From positions 1-64,000 of the forward strand of contig CAKZYA010000038.1 in NCBI GenBank assembly GCA_937883755.1: 64,000 bases of DNA, read 5' to 3'. The notes under the pieces were generated by a model. The model worked only from the letters and a program-made list of their open reading frames with translations, searched no databases and was not told the origin of the DNA. Both the position numbers and the translations under genes were made by a program. Below, one piece after another: positions 46,465 through 54,659 of this stretch. Position 1 is the first letter of the stretch. Each line of letters opens with the position of its first letter. Source of the DNA: an uncultured Flammeovirgaceae bacterium (lineage in GTDB: Bacteria; Bacteroidota; Bacteroidia; Cytophagales; Cyclobacteriaceae).

Positions 46465-46558
46465 AAGCACAACAACCGTGTAACATCAACTAGTCTCCGT
46501 TATCCGGCTGATATTGGCGGGTAACGGAGATATTGCCGTTATTTTTTCTATAGGCAAT
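46465..46558. repeat. Boundary hairpins upstream of the two-gene unit
   Basis: TTAAGCACAACAA at 46463-46475 is the inverted partner of TTGTTGTGCTTA at 45793-45804. Next come perfect inverted repeats TCTCCGTTA (46494-46502) with TAACGGAGA (46522-46530), and ATTGCC (46532-46537) with GGCAAT (46553-46558). The arrangement marks the 5' edge of the two-gene unit. No gene lies in the 387 bases from here to 46844. Confidence 0.6.
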
Positions 46559-46576
46559 GCTCTTTTTCTAAGCTGG

Positions 46577-46638
46577 CATCATTTAAGTGTAATAGCCACT
46601 AATGGCCTTACGTTCCAATATACAAACTTTAATAAAGA
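46577..46638. repeat. Direct repeat copy A2
   Basis: Partner of A1 at 43430-43491 (about 80 percent identity, no gaps). It forms the right boundary of the S9 peptidase segment plus the two-gene unit. Confidence 0.75.
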
Positions 46639-46695
46639 GTCTATTACTTTTTAACGGAGAACATTGAACCCGAGTCAATACAAAGAGGAAAGTAT

Positions 46696-46754
46696 TTCCC
46701 CGGATGAGGGAACCGAATTCCGGTCGGCGTCCAGCGTGGAACGCCCCGACGGAA
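46696..46754. other. GC-rich double hairpin, function unknown
   Basis: Two adjacent stems in otherwise AT-rich sequence: TTCCC (46696-46700) with GGGAA (46708-46712), and TTCCGGTCGGCGT (46718-46730) with ACGCCCCGACGGAA (46741-46754) across a 10-base loop. It could be a structured RNA, a mobile-element end, or part of the 3' region of the leftward GDSL gene. There is no T-run. Confidence 0.55.
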
Positions 46755-46844
46755 CAGATCCGGCAAGATAAAATGTACTTTATTCGTACACCCTTTAAAG
46801 GTAGTTACCATCTTTTTCGCGAAAGGCTTTCTTTATACCACTTG

Positions 46845-47771
46845 CTAGTTTAGTAACTCAGCAATCTCTCTATCAATCGCTACCACCTTTTCTTTAGCTT
46901 CATCAATGGGTAATCCCTTGGGCAAGCCTGGTCGTTGGTGGCCGATGTACGTTAGCCAGGCGTTTCTTAGAATTTCCTGGCGTTCACTTACCAACGATAA
47001 AAGCTTATCGACGTTTTGGAAAGACGATAATGCTTCTTCAATACTGTTGGCTGATGATACCGCCTGTTCTCCCAGAAACAATAATATTTCCTTGGCCATC
47101 AGCCAGTGTCCGGTAGAGCCAGGGTGGACCCCGTCCTCGGCCAAAACGAAAGCAGCGTCGGTAAGCCGCTTTCCTTCCAGGTACTTCCGCATGGGCCAGT
47201 GAATGTCAATTACATCCCAGTTGGAGGTGTATCTTTTGCTGATTAGCCAGTCCGAGTAGATGTCTAGTACGTTGGCGTAGGCGGCTCCTTTTCGTTCGTC
47301 AAATACCGGGGGAGTTGCGTGGATAATCGGGATGCCTTGCTTTACAACTTCATCGTGCAGCCAGACGATGCCTTCTTTAAATTTGCCAAACCGAGTTTCG
47401 TCAAACGGTAAATATATTCCGTCGTTCATGCCGTAGCAGGCAATCACCAGATCAGGTTCTATTGCCGTTAGTACCCGCGATAAACGTTCGTGCAAATCGG
47501 GGCGCGGAAATTTGCCATCGGCATGGTTGGGTTCAGATAGACCAGATACCGTTTCGCTAGGTAAGCCCGCATTGATAAATTCAAGTGAATACTCGGGCTT
47601 AACCGCTCTGAAATACGTCTCTATATAGTCCACGTACTCACCACTCCACGTAATACTATTTCCCAGAAACAATATTTTCTTTACCGATTCAGGTAGTTCA
47701 TACGCTGACTGAGCGTTTCCACTTATTTGAAATACAACTAAAAAGAGTAGGCAAAGAAATAGTCGTTTCAC
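46845..47771 (-). CDS. SGNH/GDSL-family hydrolase, exported
   Basis: A 308-residue secreted esterase-like protein (signal peptide about 1-21). The SGNH blocks are visible: block I ILFLGNSITWSG with the nucleophile Ser, block II Gly in NAGLPSETVSG, block III GMND, and block V DGVHPGSTGH with the catalytic Asp-His. It probably deacylates a polysaccharide or lipid substrate. It starts 4 bases after xdhC ends, in the same direction. Confidence 0.85.
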   Translation of the reverse strand: MKRLFLCLLFLVVFQISGNAQSAYELPESVKKILFLGNSITWSGEYVDYIETYFRAVKPEYSLEFINAGLPSETVSGLSEPNHADGKFPRPDLHERLSRVLTAIEPDLVIACYGMNDGIYLPFDETRFGKFKEGIVWLHDEVVKQGIPIIHATPPVFDERKGAAYANVLDIYSDWLISKRYTSNWDVIDIHWPMRKYLEGKRLTDAAFVLAEDGVHPGSTGHWLMAKEILLFLGEQAVSSANSIEEALSSFQNVDKLLSLVSERQEILRNAWLTYIGHQRPGLPKGLPIDEAKEKVVAIDREIAELLN

Positions 47772-47775
47772 TGCA

Positions 47776-48792
47776 TCAAAATTGGTTTTTCACCTGAACA
47801 ATCTCGCTCATAATGGATAAGGCAATTTCCTTCGCCGACTTTGCATTGATGGCTACGCCGATAGGAGAGTGAATACGATCAATCAGCGATTGTTCTATTC
47901 CCAGCTCTAACAGGCGGTTCACCCGTTTAGCGTGGGTCTTTCTACTACCTAGTGCCCCAATGTAACCTACCTCAGAAGGAAGTAGAATTTCCAGGGCATT
48001 ATCATCAATCTTAGGATCGTGCGATAAAACCGCACAGAAAGTGTAAGCATCTAGCGGAAACTCATGTAATACCTCAGAAGGATAGGCTTCTAGAATTTGA
48101 GCGGGCGGATCGGGAAAAGAAGTGTTTTGGGTGAAGTAGCCTCGGGGATCAATAACTACTGTCTCAAAACCAAACTGATTTCCTAATGCCACTAAGTCTA
48201 CCGTAATATGAGCCGCTCCTACAATCAGCAACACGCTCTTCCGCGGGAATATCTGAATGAAGTAGGTCTTCTCTTCGTGAGTAATAGTACGGTGAGCACG
48301 TTGGGTATACGCAGTTCGCGCCTCTTCCAGTACTTCCGAAGGGATTTCCCTACCCCAGCTTTGGCCGGCTTCGTCAATTAATGTATTAACGTTAGTGCCT
48401 TCTTCTAGTAGGGTTACTAGGGTAGAAATCTTATTTTCTTCTATGTTTGTGAGCAGATGTTGCCAGATACTACCTTCTGAGAAAGTGATGGGTTGAAGAA
48501 ATACACCCAGACGTCCTCCGCAAGAAAGCCCTACCGACCAGGCCTCTTCATTACTCACGCCAAAGTCTAGGGTTGCTGGCGTACTTTCCTGTAATACTTT
48601 CGGCACTTGTTTCACTACTGCTCCTTCTACGCAGCCTCCGCTTACCGAACCAGCCATTTTGCCTTCTTGATTAATCAACATAACCGAGCCTACCGGGCGG
48701 GGCGAAGAGCCCCAGGTTTTTATGACTCGCGCCAGGGCTAAAGTATTACTCTGTTCTAGCCAGGTTTGTATTGTTGAAAGATATTCACGCAT
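47776..48792 (-). CDS. xdhC: XdhC-family molybdenum enzyme maturation factor
   Basis: A 338-residue protein with the N-terminal XdhC/CoxI domain (ALARVIKTWGSSPRPVGS, then GSVSGGCVEGAVVKQ) and a C-terminal Rossmann-like domain (LLIVGAAHITVDLVAL, FCAVLSHDPKIDDNAL, YIGALGSRKTHAKR). XdhC proteins bind the molybdenum cofactor, aid its sulfuration, and insert it into xanthine dehydrogenase-family enzymes. Its client is probably the two-subunit hydroxylase at 37.3-40.1 kb, with the accessory block lying between them. Upstream, a VOC gene is divergent. Confidence 0.9.
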   Translation of the reverse strand: MREYLSTIQTWLEQSNTLALARVIKTWGSSPRPVGSVMLINQEGKMAGSVSGGCVEGAVVKQVPKVLQESTPATLDFGVSNEEAWSVGLSCGGRLGVFLQPITFSEGSIWQHLLTNIEENKISTLVTLLEEGTNVNTLIDEAGQSWGREIPSEVLEEARTAYTQRAHRTITHEEKTYFIQIFPRKSVLLIVGAAHITVDLVALGNQFGFETVVIDPRGYFTQNTSFPDPPAQILEAYPSEVLHEFPLDAYTFCAVLSHDPKIDDNALEILLPSEVGYIGALGSRKTHAKRVNRLLELGIEQSLIDRIHSPIGVAINAKSAKEIALSIMSEIVQVKNQF

Positions 48793-48866
48793 ACGTTCCG
48801 AACGTTGTTTTTACAAGGTACAAACTATATCTTCTCGAGATTAAAGTATATAACAAAAAAGAACGC

Positions 48867-49244
48867 ATGAATCTCAACCAAGTAACAGTACCCTCATTAG
48901 ATCTAAGTAAGTCAATTCCTTTTTATCAGCAGTTGGGTCTTAAACTCATTGTCGAATCGCTACCCCACTACGCCCGGTTCGAGTGCCCTGACGGTGATGC
49001 TACTTTCTCTATTCATCAGGTAGAGAAGCTACCAACCGGAGAAGGCATCTACGTATATTTTGAGTGCGACAACCTAGATACACTAGTAGATGAGTTGATA
49101 ACTGTAGGTGTGACTTTTGAAGAATTACCGAATGATAAACGATGGCTCTGGCGTGAAGCCCGGCTGAAAGACCCGGATAATAATCAACTTATTTTATTCT
49201 ACGGAGGCGATAATCGGAAAAATCCGCCCTGGCGAATAGATTAA
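48867..49244 (+). CDS. VOC-superfamily (glyoxalase/bleomycin-resistance-like) protein
   Basis: About 125 residues from the ATG at 48867 (MNLNQVTVPSLDLSKSIPFY). A longer frame from 48771 overlaps the divergent xdhC start and is rejected. The opening and the later EARLKDPDNNQLILFYGG segment are typical of a single VOC half-barrel pair, which binds a metal in dioxygenases, glyoxalases and fosfomycin or bleomycin resistance proteins. Function here is unknown. It probably uses a divergent promoter with xdhC. Confidence 0.8.
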   Translation: MNLNQVTVPSLDLSKSIPFYQQLGLKLIVESLPHYARFECPDGDATFSIHQVEKLPTGEGIYVYFECDNLDTLVDELITVGVTFEELPNDKRWLWREARLKDPDNNQLILFYGGDNRKNPPWRID

Positions 49245-49798
49245 GCTCTGTAAATTCAGCATAACTAATACTTTTTAGCGCCCTTGATCAGACATAATGA
49301 CCTTTACCATAGTAGCCGGAGGATACATTACAGGGTAAAAAGGAAGTGCTTTGTGCAGTATTCTTCCTTAAAAGTGCGAAACACCAGTTTTTTGTATTTC
49401 ATATTCTTGATAAGAAAAATACTTTTTGGAATAATATATTGAGTGTTAATTTAGTATAGCCTAGAAATTGTAGATTCCTCTTTGATAACACCCTCTATTA
49501 TTGAATCAATTTTATTGCTCTATCCGAAAATTATTACATCGAGCAGATAAGTGATGCAAAACCTAAATAATATTTTATTTATTGGAATGTTTATACTTTG
49601 TTTAAGCTAAGTAATAAATTACTTGCGTTACACCTTGTCATTCTGGGGATTTTTTGCTGAACCTTATCATAATTATTACTTAATCCGTTGTGTTCCAATT
49701 TTATACTAATTCCTGAAAACTATTAATAGTAGCAAAATTTACTTAATATTGTTAGAATAAAATCAAGAATAGCGTTTAAGCAACTATCAAAATTTACG
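49245..49798. other. Long AT-rich intergenic region
   Basis: 554 bases without a convincing gene. It contains one hairpin, AAGGAAG (49340-49346) with CTTCCTT (49363-49369), followed on the minus strand by five T, and otherwise AT-rich sequence leading to the start at 49799. No clear TAnnTTTG box was found. Confidence 0.6.
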
Positions 49799-51238
49799 AT
49801 GGCGAAACTTAAAAACATAATTAAGCAGTTATCCGACTCCGATTATACATCCATTCATGAGTCGTTGATTGAGAACAGTGCGGAGAAGTCAGCATACCTA
49901 CTTAAAGCCATGCGCGAGCGTTCATTATCTGATAATAAGATTATGGATGAACTAGGAGTTAACACCAACGCTTACTATACATTACGCTCTCGTCTTAATC
50001 AGAAAATCGAGGAATATTTGCTTCAGCAGATGGAGAACCCTCGTACTGATTTAATCAAAAAGGTAGCTAATATTAATGAGGTAATTTTTACCAAGAAACG
50101 CGCCATCGCTATTGCTACCTTGAAGAAGATTGAGAAAGAGTTGCTTGACTACGATTTACCCAGTGAGCTTACTACTATTTACAAGACGCTCCGCAAGCTA
50201 CATATCAATACTCCTGATCACTTCACCTACTCACAATTGTATAACAAGCACGTGGCGTATACTCTGGCAGTAGATAAAGCCGAGGAGCTATTGTGTCAGT
50301 ACTTCAAAAAATACGGTGACTATACTATGTCACGGGATGAGACAACTCAGTTGGAGCTTTCGCTTCTGACTGATGAGATGAATAACCTCTGTAACTTGTA
50401 CGACTCGCACCGACTATACATTTACCAGAGCTGCTTAAATATCTTCCATCGTTTGTTTGTAGAAGGTGAGTCGTTTGACAATAATACGCACGAGCCCATT
50501 GAGGATATTCTGGATAAGATGCAGGAAATTCTTAGCAACTACTACTTGGATTCTATCTACCACCACCTTCAGTTGGTGTACGAACTGTTGCGTTTAGAAT
50601 ATTACAATCACTATAAAGTATATCGTAAAGCAGAAGACTATTACGAAGAAGTAAATGATGCTGTAGATACATTGCTGACTAATTATAGTCTACATACGTA
50701 TCCGGCTCAGTACTTAATCTCTAAGATTGAGCGATCTCACCGAATGGGTAATGAAGATACGCTCTATGAAGAAAATAAAATGCTCTTCCATGATTATGAG
50801 GGCGATCTGGAGGATGTACCAAAATATGTTACGTACATAATGTACCGGGCACTTGCTTGCTACTACGCAGGAGAGTACAATGAATCGGCTCGATGGATTA
50901 ATAATCTACTGAATGAACTAAGCCTTAAGAAATACCCGTACGCTCAGCTAGAGGTGAAAGCGGTACTAGCACTTCAGTACTGCTTGATGAATGACTACGA
51001 TTTATTTAATCAGTTAACGAATAGCATACAGCGCCAGATACGGCTACTGGGTAAGGATAACTGTGAGTCTATTGTTATCTTCACTAAGATTCTGAAAATC
51101 TCAGTTTCGGATGTGAAGCGCGATAAGTACAATAAGATAAAGACCTTAGCTGAGCGTTTCGATCGGTTCGATATGAAGCACTTTGCTCCTACCATGCTCA
51201 TTAAGATGGATGAGTCTTTTATCAACAAGCTTTGCTAA
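49799..51238 (+). CDS. Large helical (TPR-like) protein, unknown
   Basis: A 479-residue, mostly helical protein with Tyr-rich repeats. An N-terminal segment (about 40-66, DNKIMDELGVNTNAYYTLRSR) could be a helix-turn-helix, and the C-terminal half resembles TPR repeats (YIMYRALACYYAGEYNESARW). No family was recognised with certainty. It could be a regulator or scaffold. It has its own intrinsic terminator at 51272-51297. Confidence 0.7.
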   Translation: MAKLKNIIKQLSDSDYTSIHESLIENSAEKSAYLLKAMRERSLSDNKIMDELGVNTNAYYTLRSRLNQKIEEYLLQQMENPRTDLIKKVANINEVIFTKKRAIAIATLKKIEKELLDYDLPSELTTIYKTLRKLHINTPDHFTYSQLYNKHVAYTLAVDKAEELLCQYFKKYGDYTMSRDETTQLELSLLTDEMNNLCNLYDSHRLYIYQSCLNIFHRLFVEGESFDNNTHEPIEDILDKMQEILSNYYLDSIYHHLQLVYELLRLEYYNHYKVYRKAEDYYEEVNDAVDTLLTNYSLHTYPAQYLISKIERSHRMGNEDTLYEENKMLFHDYEGDLEDVPKYVTYIMYRALACYYAGEYNESARWINNLLNELSLKKYPYAQLEVKAVLALQYCLMNDYDLFNQLTNSIQRQIRLLGKDNCESIVIFTKILKISVSDVKRDKYNKIKTLAERFDRFDMKHFAPTMLIKMDESFINKLC

Positions 51239-51271
51239 TAATTAATTATACTCTTCATACGCGAAATAAGG

Positions 51272-51297
51272 CCGGAAATACAGTTTCCGGTTTTTTT
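51272..51297 (+). terminator. Intrinsic terminator
   Basis: CCGGAAA (51272-51278) pairs with TTTCCGG (51284-51290) over a TACAG loop, followed by T7. It lies 34 bases after the TPR-like gene. Confidence 0.92.
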
Positions 51298-51361
51298 ATG
51301 CCCAATTATGAAGGAACATGATCCAGCAAAGCTGTGTCTTTGCCTAATGCTACCTTACAGG

Positions 51362-52480
51362 CTAGTCTTGAAGATACTTCTCCACCGCTACATGTGGCAG
51401 ATCAAAAGCCTCAGCAACACTTTGGTAAACTACATCACCCTGTACTACATTCAGGCCTAGCTTAAGTGGATTAGACTGCCGACAGGCTTGCTTCCAACCT
51501 AGTTTTGCTAACTGTAGAGCGTACGGTAAGGTAGCATTCGTGAGGGCGAGGGTAGAAGTGTACGGAACTGCCCCCGGCATGTTGGCTACGCAGTAGTGCA
51601 GTACATTGTCAATCACGTAGGTAGGGCTCTCGTGAGTGGTAGGCTTGCAGGTCTCGATACAACCACCTTGGTCAACGGCTACGTCTACCAATACGGTGCC
51701 TGGTCTCATTTCCTTTAGCATATCGCGAGTAATTAGCTTGGGAGCTTTAGCACCTGGAATGAGCACTGCCCCTACAATCAGGTCGTGCGTGCTGATGAGT
51801 GAGCGGATGTTGTACTCACTTGACATGAAGGTATCGACGTTGGCTGGAAGAATATCATCCAGATAACGAAGGCGATCTAGGTTAATGTCCATTACAGTAA
51901 CATCACCCCCCAAACCAGCTGCCATTTTAGCCGCGTTGGTACCCACAATGCCTCCGCCCAAAATAAGCACCTTCGCCGGACGTACGCCGGGTACTCCACC
52001 TAGTAGAATTCCTCGTCCTTGCATCGGCTTTTCCAAGTACTTGGCTCCTTCCTGAATGGACATCCGCCCGGCTACTTCCGACATAGGAACCAACAATGGT
52101 AAACTGCGGTCCGGTAGCTCAACAGTTTCGTAGGCCAGGCAAATGGCTCCGCTCTTTATCATAGCGCGGGTAAGAGCCTCGCTGGAGGCGAAGTGGAAGT
52201 AGGTAAAAACCAACTGATCTTTGCGAACCAGATCGTATTCGGGAGCAATGGGTTCTTTCACCTTCACAATCATCTCGGCTGATTCATACACTGCCTCAAT
52301 AGAAGGCAGAATTTCGGCTCCTGCGTCCTGGTACTCCTGGTCAAGAAAGCCACTACCTTCGCCGGCGGTTTGCTGTATGTAGACGGTATGACCTACTTTG
52401 GTAAGTTCCTTGGCACCGGAAGGGGTTAATGCTACTCTATTTTCGTGATTCTTAATTTCCTTAGGTACTCCAATAATCAT
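51362..52480 (-). CDS. ald: Alanine dehydrogenase
   Basis: About 372 residues from the Met at 52480 (MIIGVPKEIKNHENRVALTP), which matches the usual Ald start and length; an upstream Met at 52519 adds a non-family leader. NAD-binding Rossmann region VLILGGGIVGTNAAKMA and the active-site segments KVKEP (Lys) and FTYFHFASS (His) are visible. It interconverts L-alanine and pyruvate with NADH/NAD. Confidence 0.95.
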   Translation of the reverse strand: MIIGVPKEIKNHENRVALTPSGAKELTKVGHTVYIQQTAGEGSGFLDQEYQDAGAEILPSIEAVYESAEMIVKVKEPIAPEYDLVRKDQLVFTYFHFASSEALTRAMIKSGAICLAYETVELPDRSLPLLVPMSEVAGRMSIQEGAKYLEKPMQGRGILLGGVPGVRPAKVLILGGGIVGTNAAKMAAGLGGDVTVMDINLDRLRYLDDILPANVDTFMSSEYNIRSLISTHDLIVGAVLIPGAKAPKLITRDMLKEMRPGTVLVDVAVDQGGCIETCKPTTHESPTYVIDNVLHYCVANMPGAVPYTSTLALTNATLPYALQLAKLGWKQACRQSNPLKLGLNVVQGDVVYQSVAEAFDLPHVAVEKYLQD

Positions 52481-52645
52481 GAGTGCGAGGTTAATGTTGG
52501 TGGTGTAATCAGGCTGCAAATATAGCGCATAACCAACAATTTAGTTTGCTTTTGTAAGTAAAAACCTAGCGCAATAAAGCAATCACTTTCTATCAAAATC
52601 GTTCTTTATAAAAGCGTAATTTTCTCTACTATCAACACAACAACT

Positions 52646-53275
52646 ATGAAGCTATTCTTCATTTCAATCGCAGTATTATTAGTCGCTCAATCTGCCTTGG
52701 CGCAGTTTCACTACGGTATTAAAGGAGGAGGAAGTTTAGTAAATATGGCTCTGAAGCAACCTGGAGTTAACAATGAGCAACATCGTTTGTCTTATCAAGC
52801 TGGGTTTTACGGAATGCAACAAGTGACTAAACGAGTTTTTTCTAGGATAGAACTTTTGTATGCCAACAAAGGCTTTCAAGCAGAGGCTTCTCCGGTCACC
52901 GTAGGAGGGGTGCCCGATGCGTTTAGTCTGCATCTGCATTATCTCACTCTACCAATACTGGGAGGCTACTCACCAACTGAAAATTTCTTTGTAGTCTTAG
53001 GCCCTGAAATCGGCTATCTGATCGCAGCCCGATCAAGATTTGGTTCAGAAAGTAACGATGTAAGTCTTACGTGGAATGAACCGTTTGATATTGGATTAGT
53101 AGCAGGGATAGGATATCGTATTATCTCAAAAATAGAGATTGAACTTAGATACGTATATGGAGTGAGAGAAGTAGCACCTGATAATTACCGATGGGTAGAC
53201 TCACAAGACCCGCTAAATGACTTTCAATCGCAGAACCGCGTATTCCAACTGTCGTTAGCTTATCAGCTAAACTAG
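52646..53275 (+). CDS. Outer-membrane beta-barrel (porin family) protein
   Basis: A 209-residue protein with a signal peptide (ending ALAQF, about residue 20) and FHYGIKGGGSLVNMAL, the common opening of Bacteroidota porin-family barrels. Amphipathic strands continue to the end (VFQLSLAYQLN). It is distantly similar in layout to the barrel at 32027. Single gene; function unknown. Confidence 0.78.
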   Translation: MKLFFISIAVLLVAQSALAQFHYGIKGGGSLVNMALKQPGVNNEQHRLSYQAGFYGMQQVTKRVFSRIELLYANKGFQAEASPVTVGGVPDAFSLHLHYLTLPILGGYSPTENFFVVLGPEIGYLIAARSRFGSESNDVSLTWNEPFDIGLVAGIGYRIISKIEIELRYVYGVREVAPDNYRWVDSQDPLNDFQSQNRVFQLSLAYQLN

Positions 53276-53316
53276 AGTGGATAATTTAATAACTATTAAG
53301 AATAGAATGCCACGGG

Positions 53317-53763
53317 CTACTCCACCACAATCACTCCATCAGCTACAAACGAAAGTTGCGTTTTAGGTTCGGTAATTTGATTGATTTCTTCTTCCGATTG
53401 TCCGGCATCTTCGGCTAGGTGACGCTGATCGTCTACCGACACCGTTTCTACCAATGCTTCGCCAGCAATAACGACGGTTTGCCCGGTGATATCCTTCGGT
53501 ACAAAGAAGCCGTAGTCTTTGAAGCGCACCATCATTTCCTGATTGTTGCCTACGTTTACGGTCATCCAGCAGCCTTTAGCTTGGCATACTCCGGTTACCT
53601 CACCGCGTACTTTGGTTTGTACGCTACTTTCGCTATCTAGCGCGGTTGGCAATTCAGTAGCGGTAACAGCATTTTCATCAGTAATCTTCTCGCCAAAGTA
53701 CTGCTGGGCTGAGACTGCACTGACGAAGAAACAGAACGCTAGGGTATACAATAAGGATTTCAT
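53317..53763 (-). CDS. DUF4920 family exported protein
   Basis: A 148-residue protein with a signal peptide (ending SAVSAQ). The DUF4920 core reads GVCQAKGCWMTVNVG and VRFKDYGFFVPKDITG. The two Cys (VCQAKGC) suggest disulfide or metal binding. Function of the family is unknown; its beta-rich core is OB-like in character. Single gene. Confidence 0.85.
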   Translation of the reverse strand: MKSLLYTLAFCFFVSAVSAQQYFGEKITDENAVTATELPTALDSESSVQTKVRGEVTGVCQAKGCWMTVNVGNNQEMMVRFKDYGFFVPKDITGQTVVIAGEALVETVSVDDQRHLAEDAGQSEEEINQITEPKTQLSFVADGVIVVE

Positions 53764-53807
53764 AAGTGTAAGACTTTAATGGTTGAAATAATTGTTATAT
53801 GCTATCA

Positions 53808-54521
53808 TTATGGAAGTTGCCCGCCGTCAACTTCTATTACTTGTCCATTAATAAATGAGTTCATCATTATCGAGGCTGCCATTTCAGCAATATCTTCTGA
53901 TTTTCCTAATCGGTTCACAGCAATCTTCTTTTTATTTTCTTCAAAGAGTTGGTTTCGTTCCGACTCTTCCATGTAATCCCAAAACCCACTATCAATGAAT
54001 CCTGGTCTGATAACATTGAAGCGTATTGGAGCCATTTCAACCGTCAGGGCTTTAGCAAAGCCTTCAACAGCATTGAAAGCAGCAGTAACTAATACGGTTC
54101 CTTTAGTAGGTTTTGTGGCGAACCCTCCGGTAATAAAAGTTATTGAACCGTGCTGATCAATTTTCTTTACCGCCGATTTGGAGATCATAAACAAGCTCCA
54201 AAACTTACCGTAAATGTATGTTTCTTTGATTTCTAACGGTGCTTCAAGGAAATCGCCGGTACCGCCGGGTGCAGCAGTTATAAAAACATGGTGTAAATTA
54301 TCTAGAGAGTTGAATAACTCCTCTATAGAATCAGGGTCAACAACGTCAACGTATCTGCTCTCTGCGCTTTCCGATAATTTTTCCAACGCAAGCGCATTCT
54401 TCTCTTCGTTATGTCCCGCAATAATCACTTTTCCCCCTAGCTTTTCAACCAGCGTAGCAGTGGCAAACCCCATGCCTGTAGCACCACCAATGATTAATAC
54501 GGTTTGGCTTTTTAAATTCAT
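53808..54521 (-). CDS. SDR-fold protein lacking the catalytic YxxxK
   Basis: About 237 residues from the Met at 54521 (MNLKSQTVLIIGGATGMG), chosen because the upstream Met at 54545 gives a poor leader. The Rossmann TGxxxGxG motif appears as GGATGMGFA; NNAG-like (ITAAPGG) and C-terminal PGFIDSGF and INGQVIEVDGG segments fit short-chain dehydrogenases. Where the Tyr-x3-Lys motif should be, the sequence is VTAAFNAVEG, so Tyr is Val and Lys is Phe. It may bind NAD(P) without classical catalysis. The start is close to the end of the proline dehydrogenase gene. Confidence 0.8.
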   Translation of the reverse strand: MNLKSQTVLIIGGATGMGFATATLVEKLGGKVIIAGHNEEKNALALEKLSESAESRYVDVVDPDSIEELFNSLDNLHHVFITAAPGGTGDFLEAPLEIKETYIYGKFWSLFMISKSAVKKIDQHGSITFITGGFATKPTKGTVLVTAAFNAVEGFAKALTVEMAPIRFNVIRPGFIDSGFWDYMEESERNQLFEENKKKIAVNRLGKSEDIAEMAASIMMNSFINGQVIEVDGGQLP

Positions 54522-54659
54522 ATTCAGCTTGCTAGTACCGCACAATACGGCTATAACATCCCCTCGTGCCTTCCGGTTCTCACCCTATCCACTTTCACCT
54601 CCCTGTCTGAATCTTTTTATGAGATTACTCGAAAGAGATCTGTGTCACGGTGACCAGAA

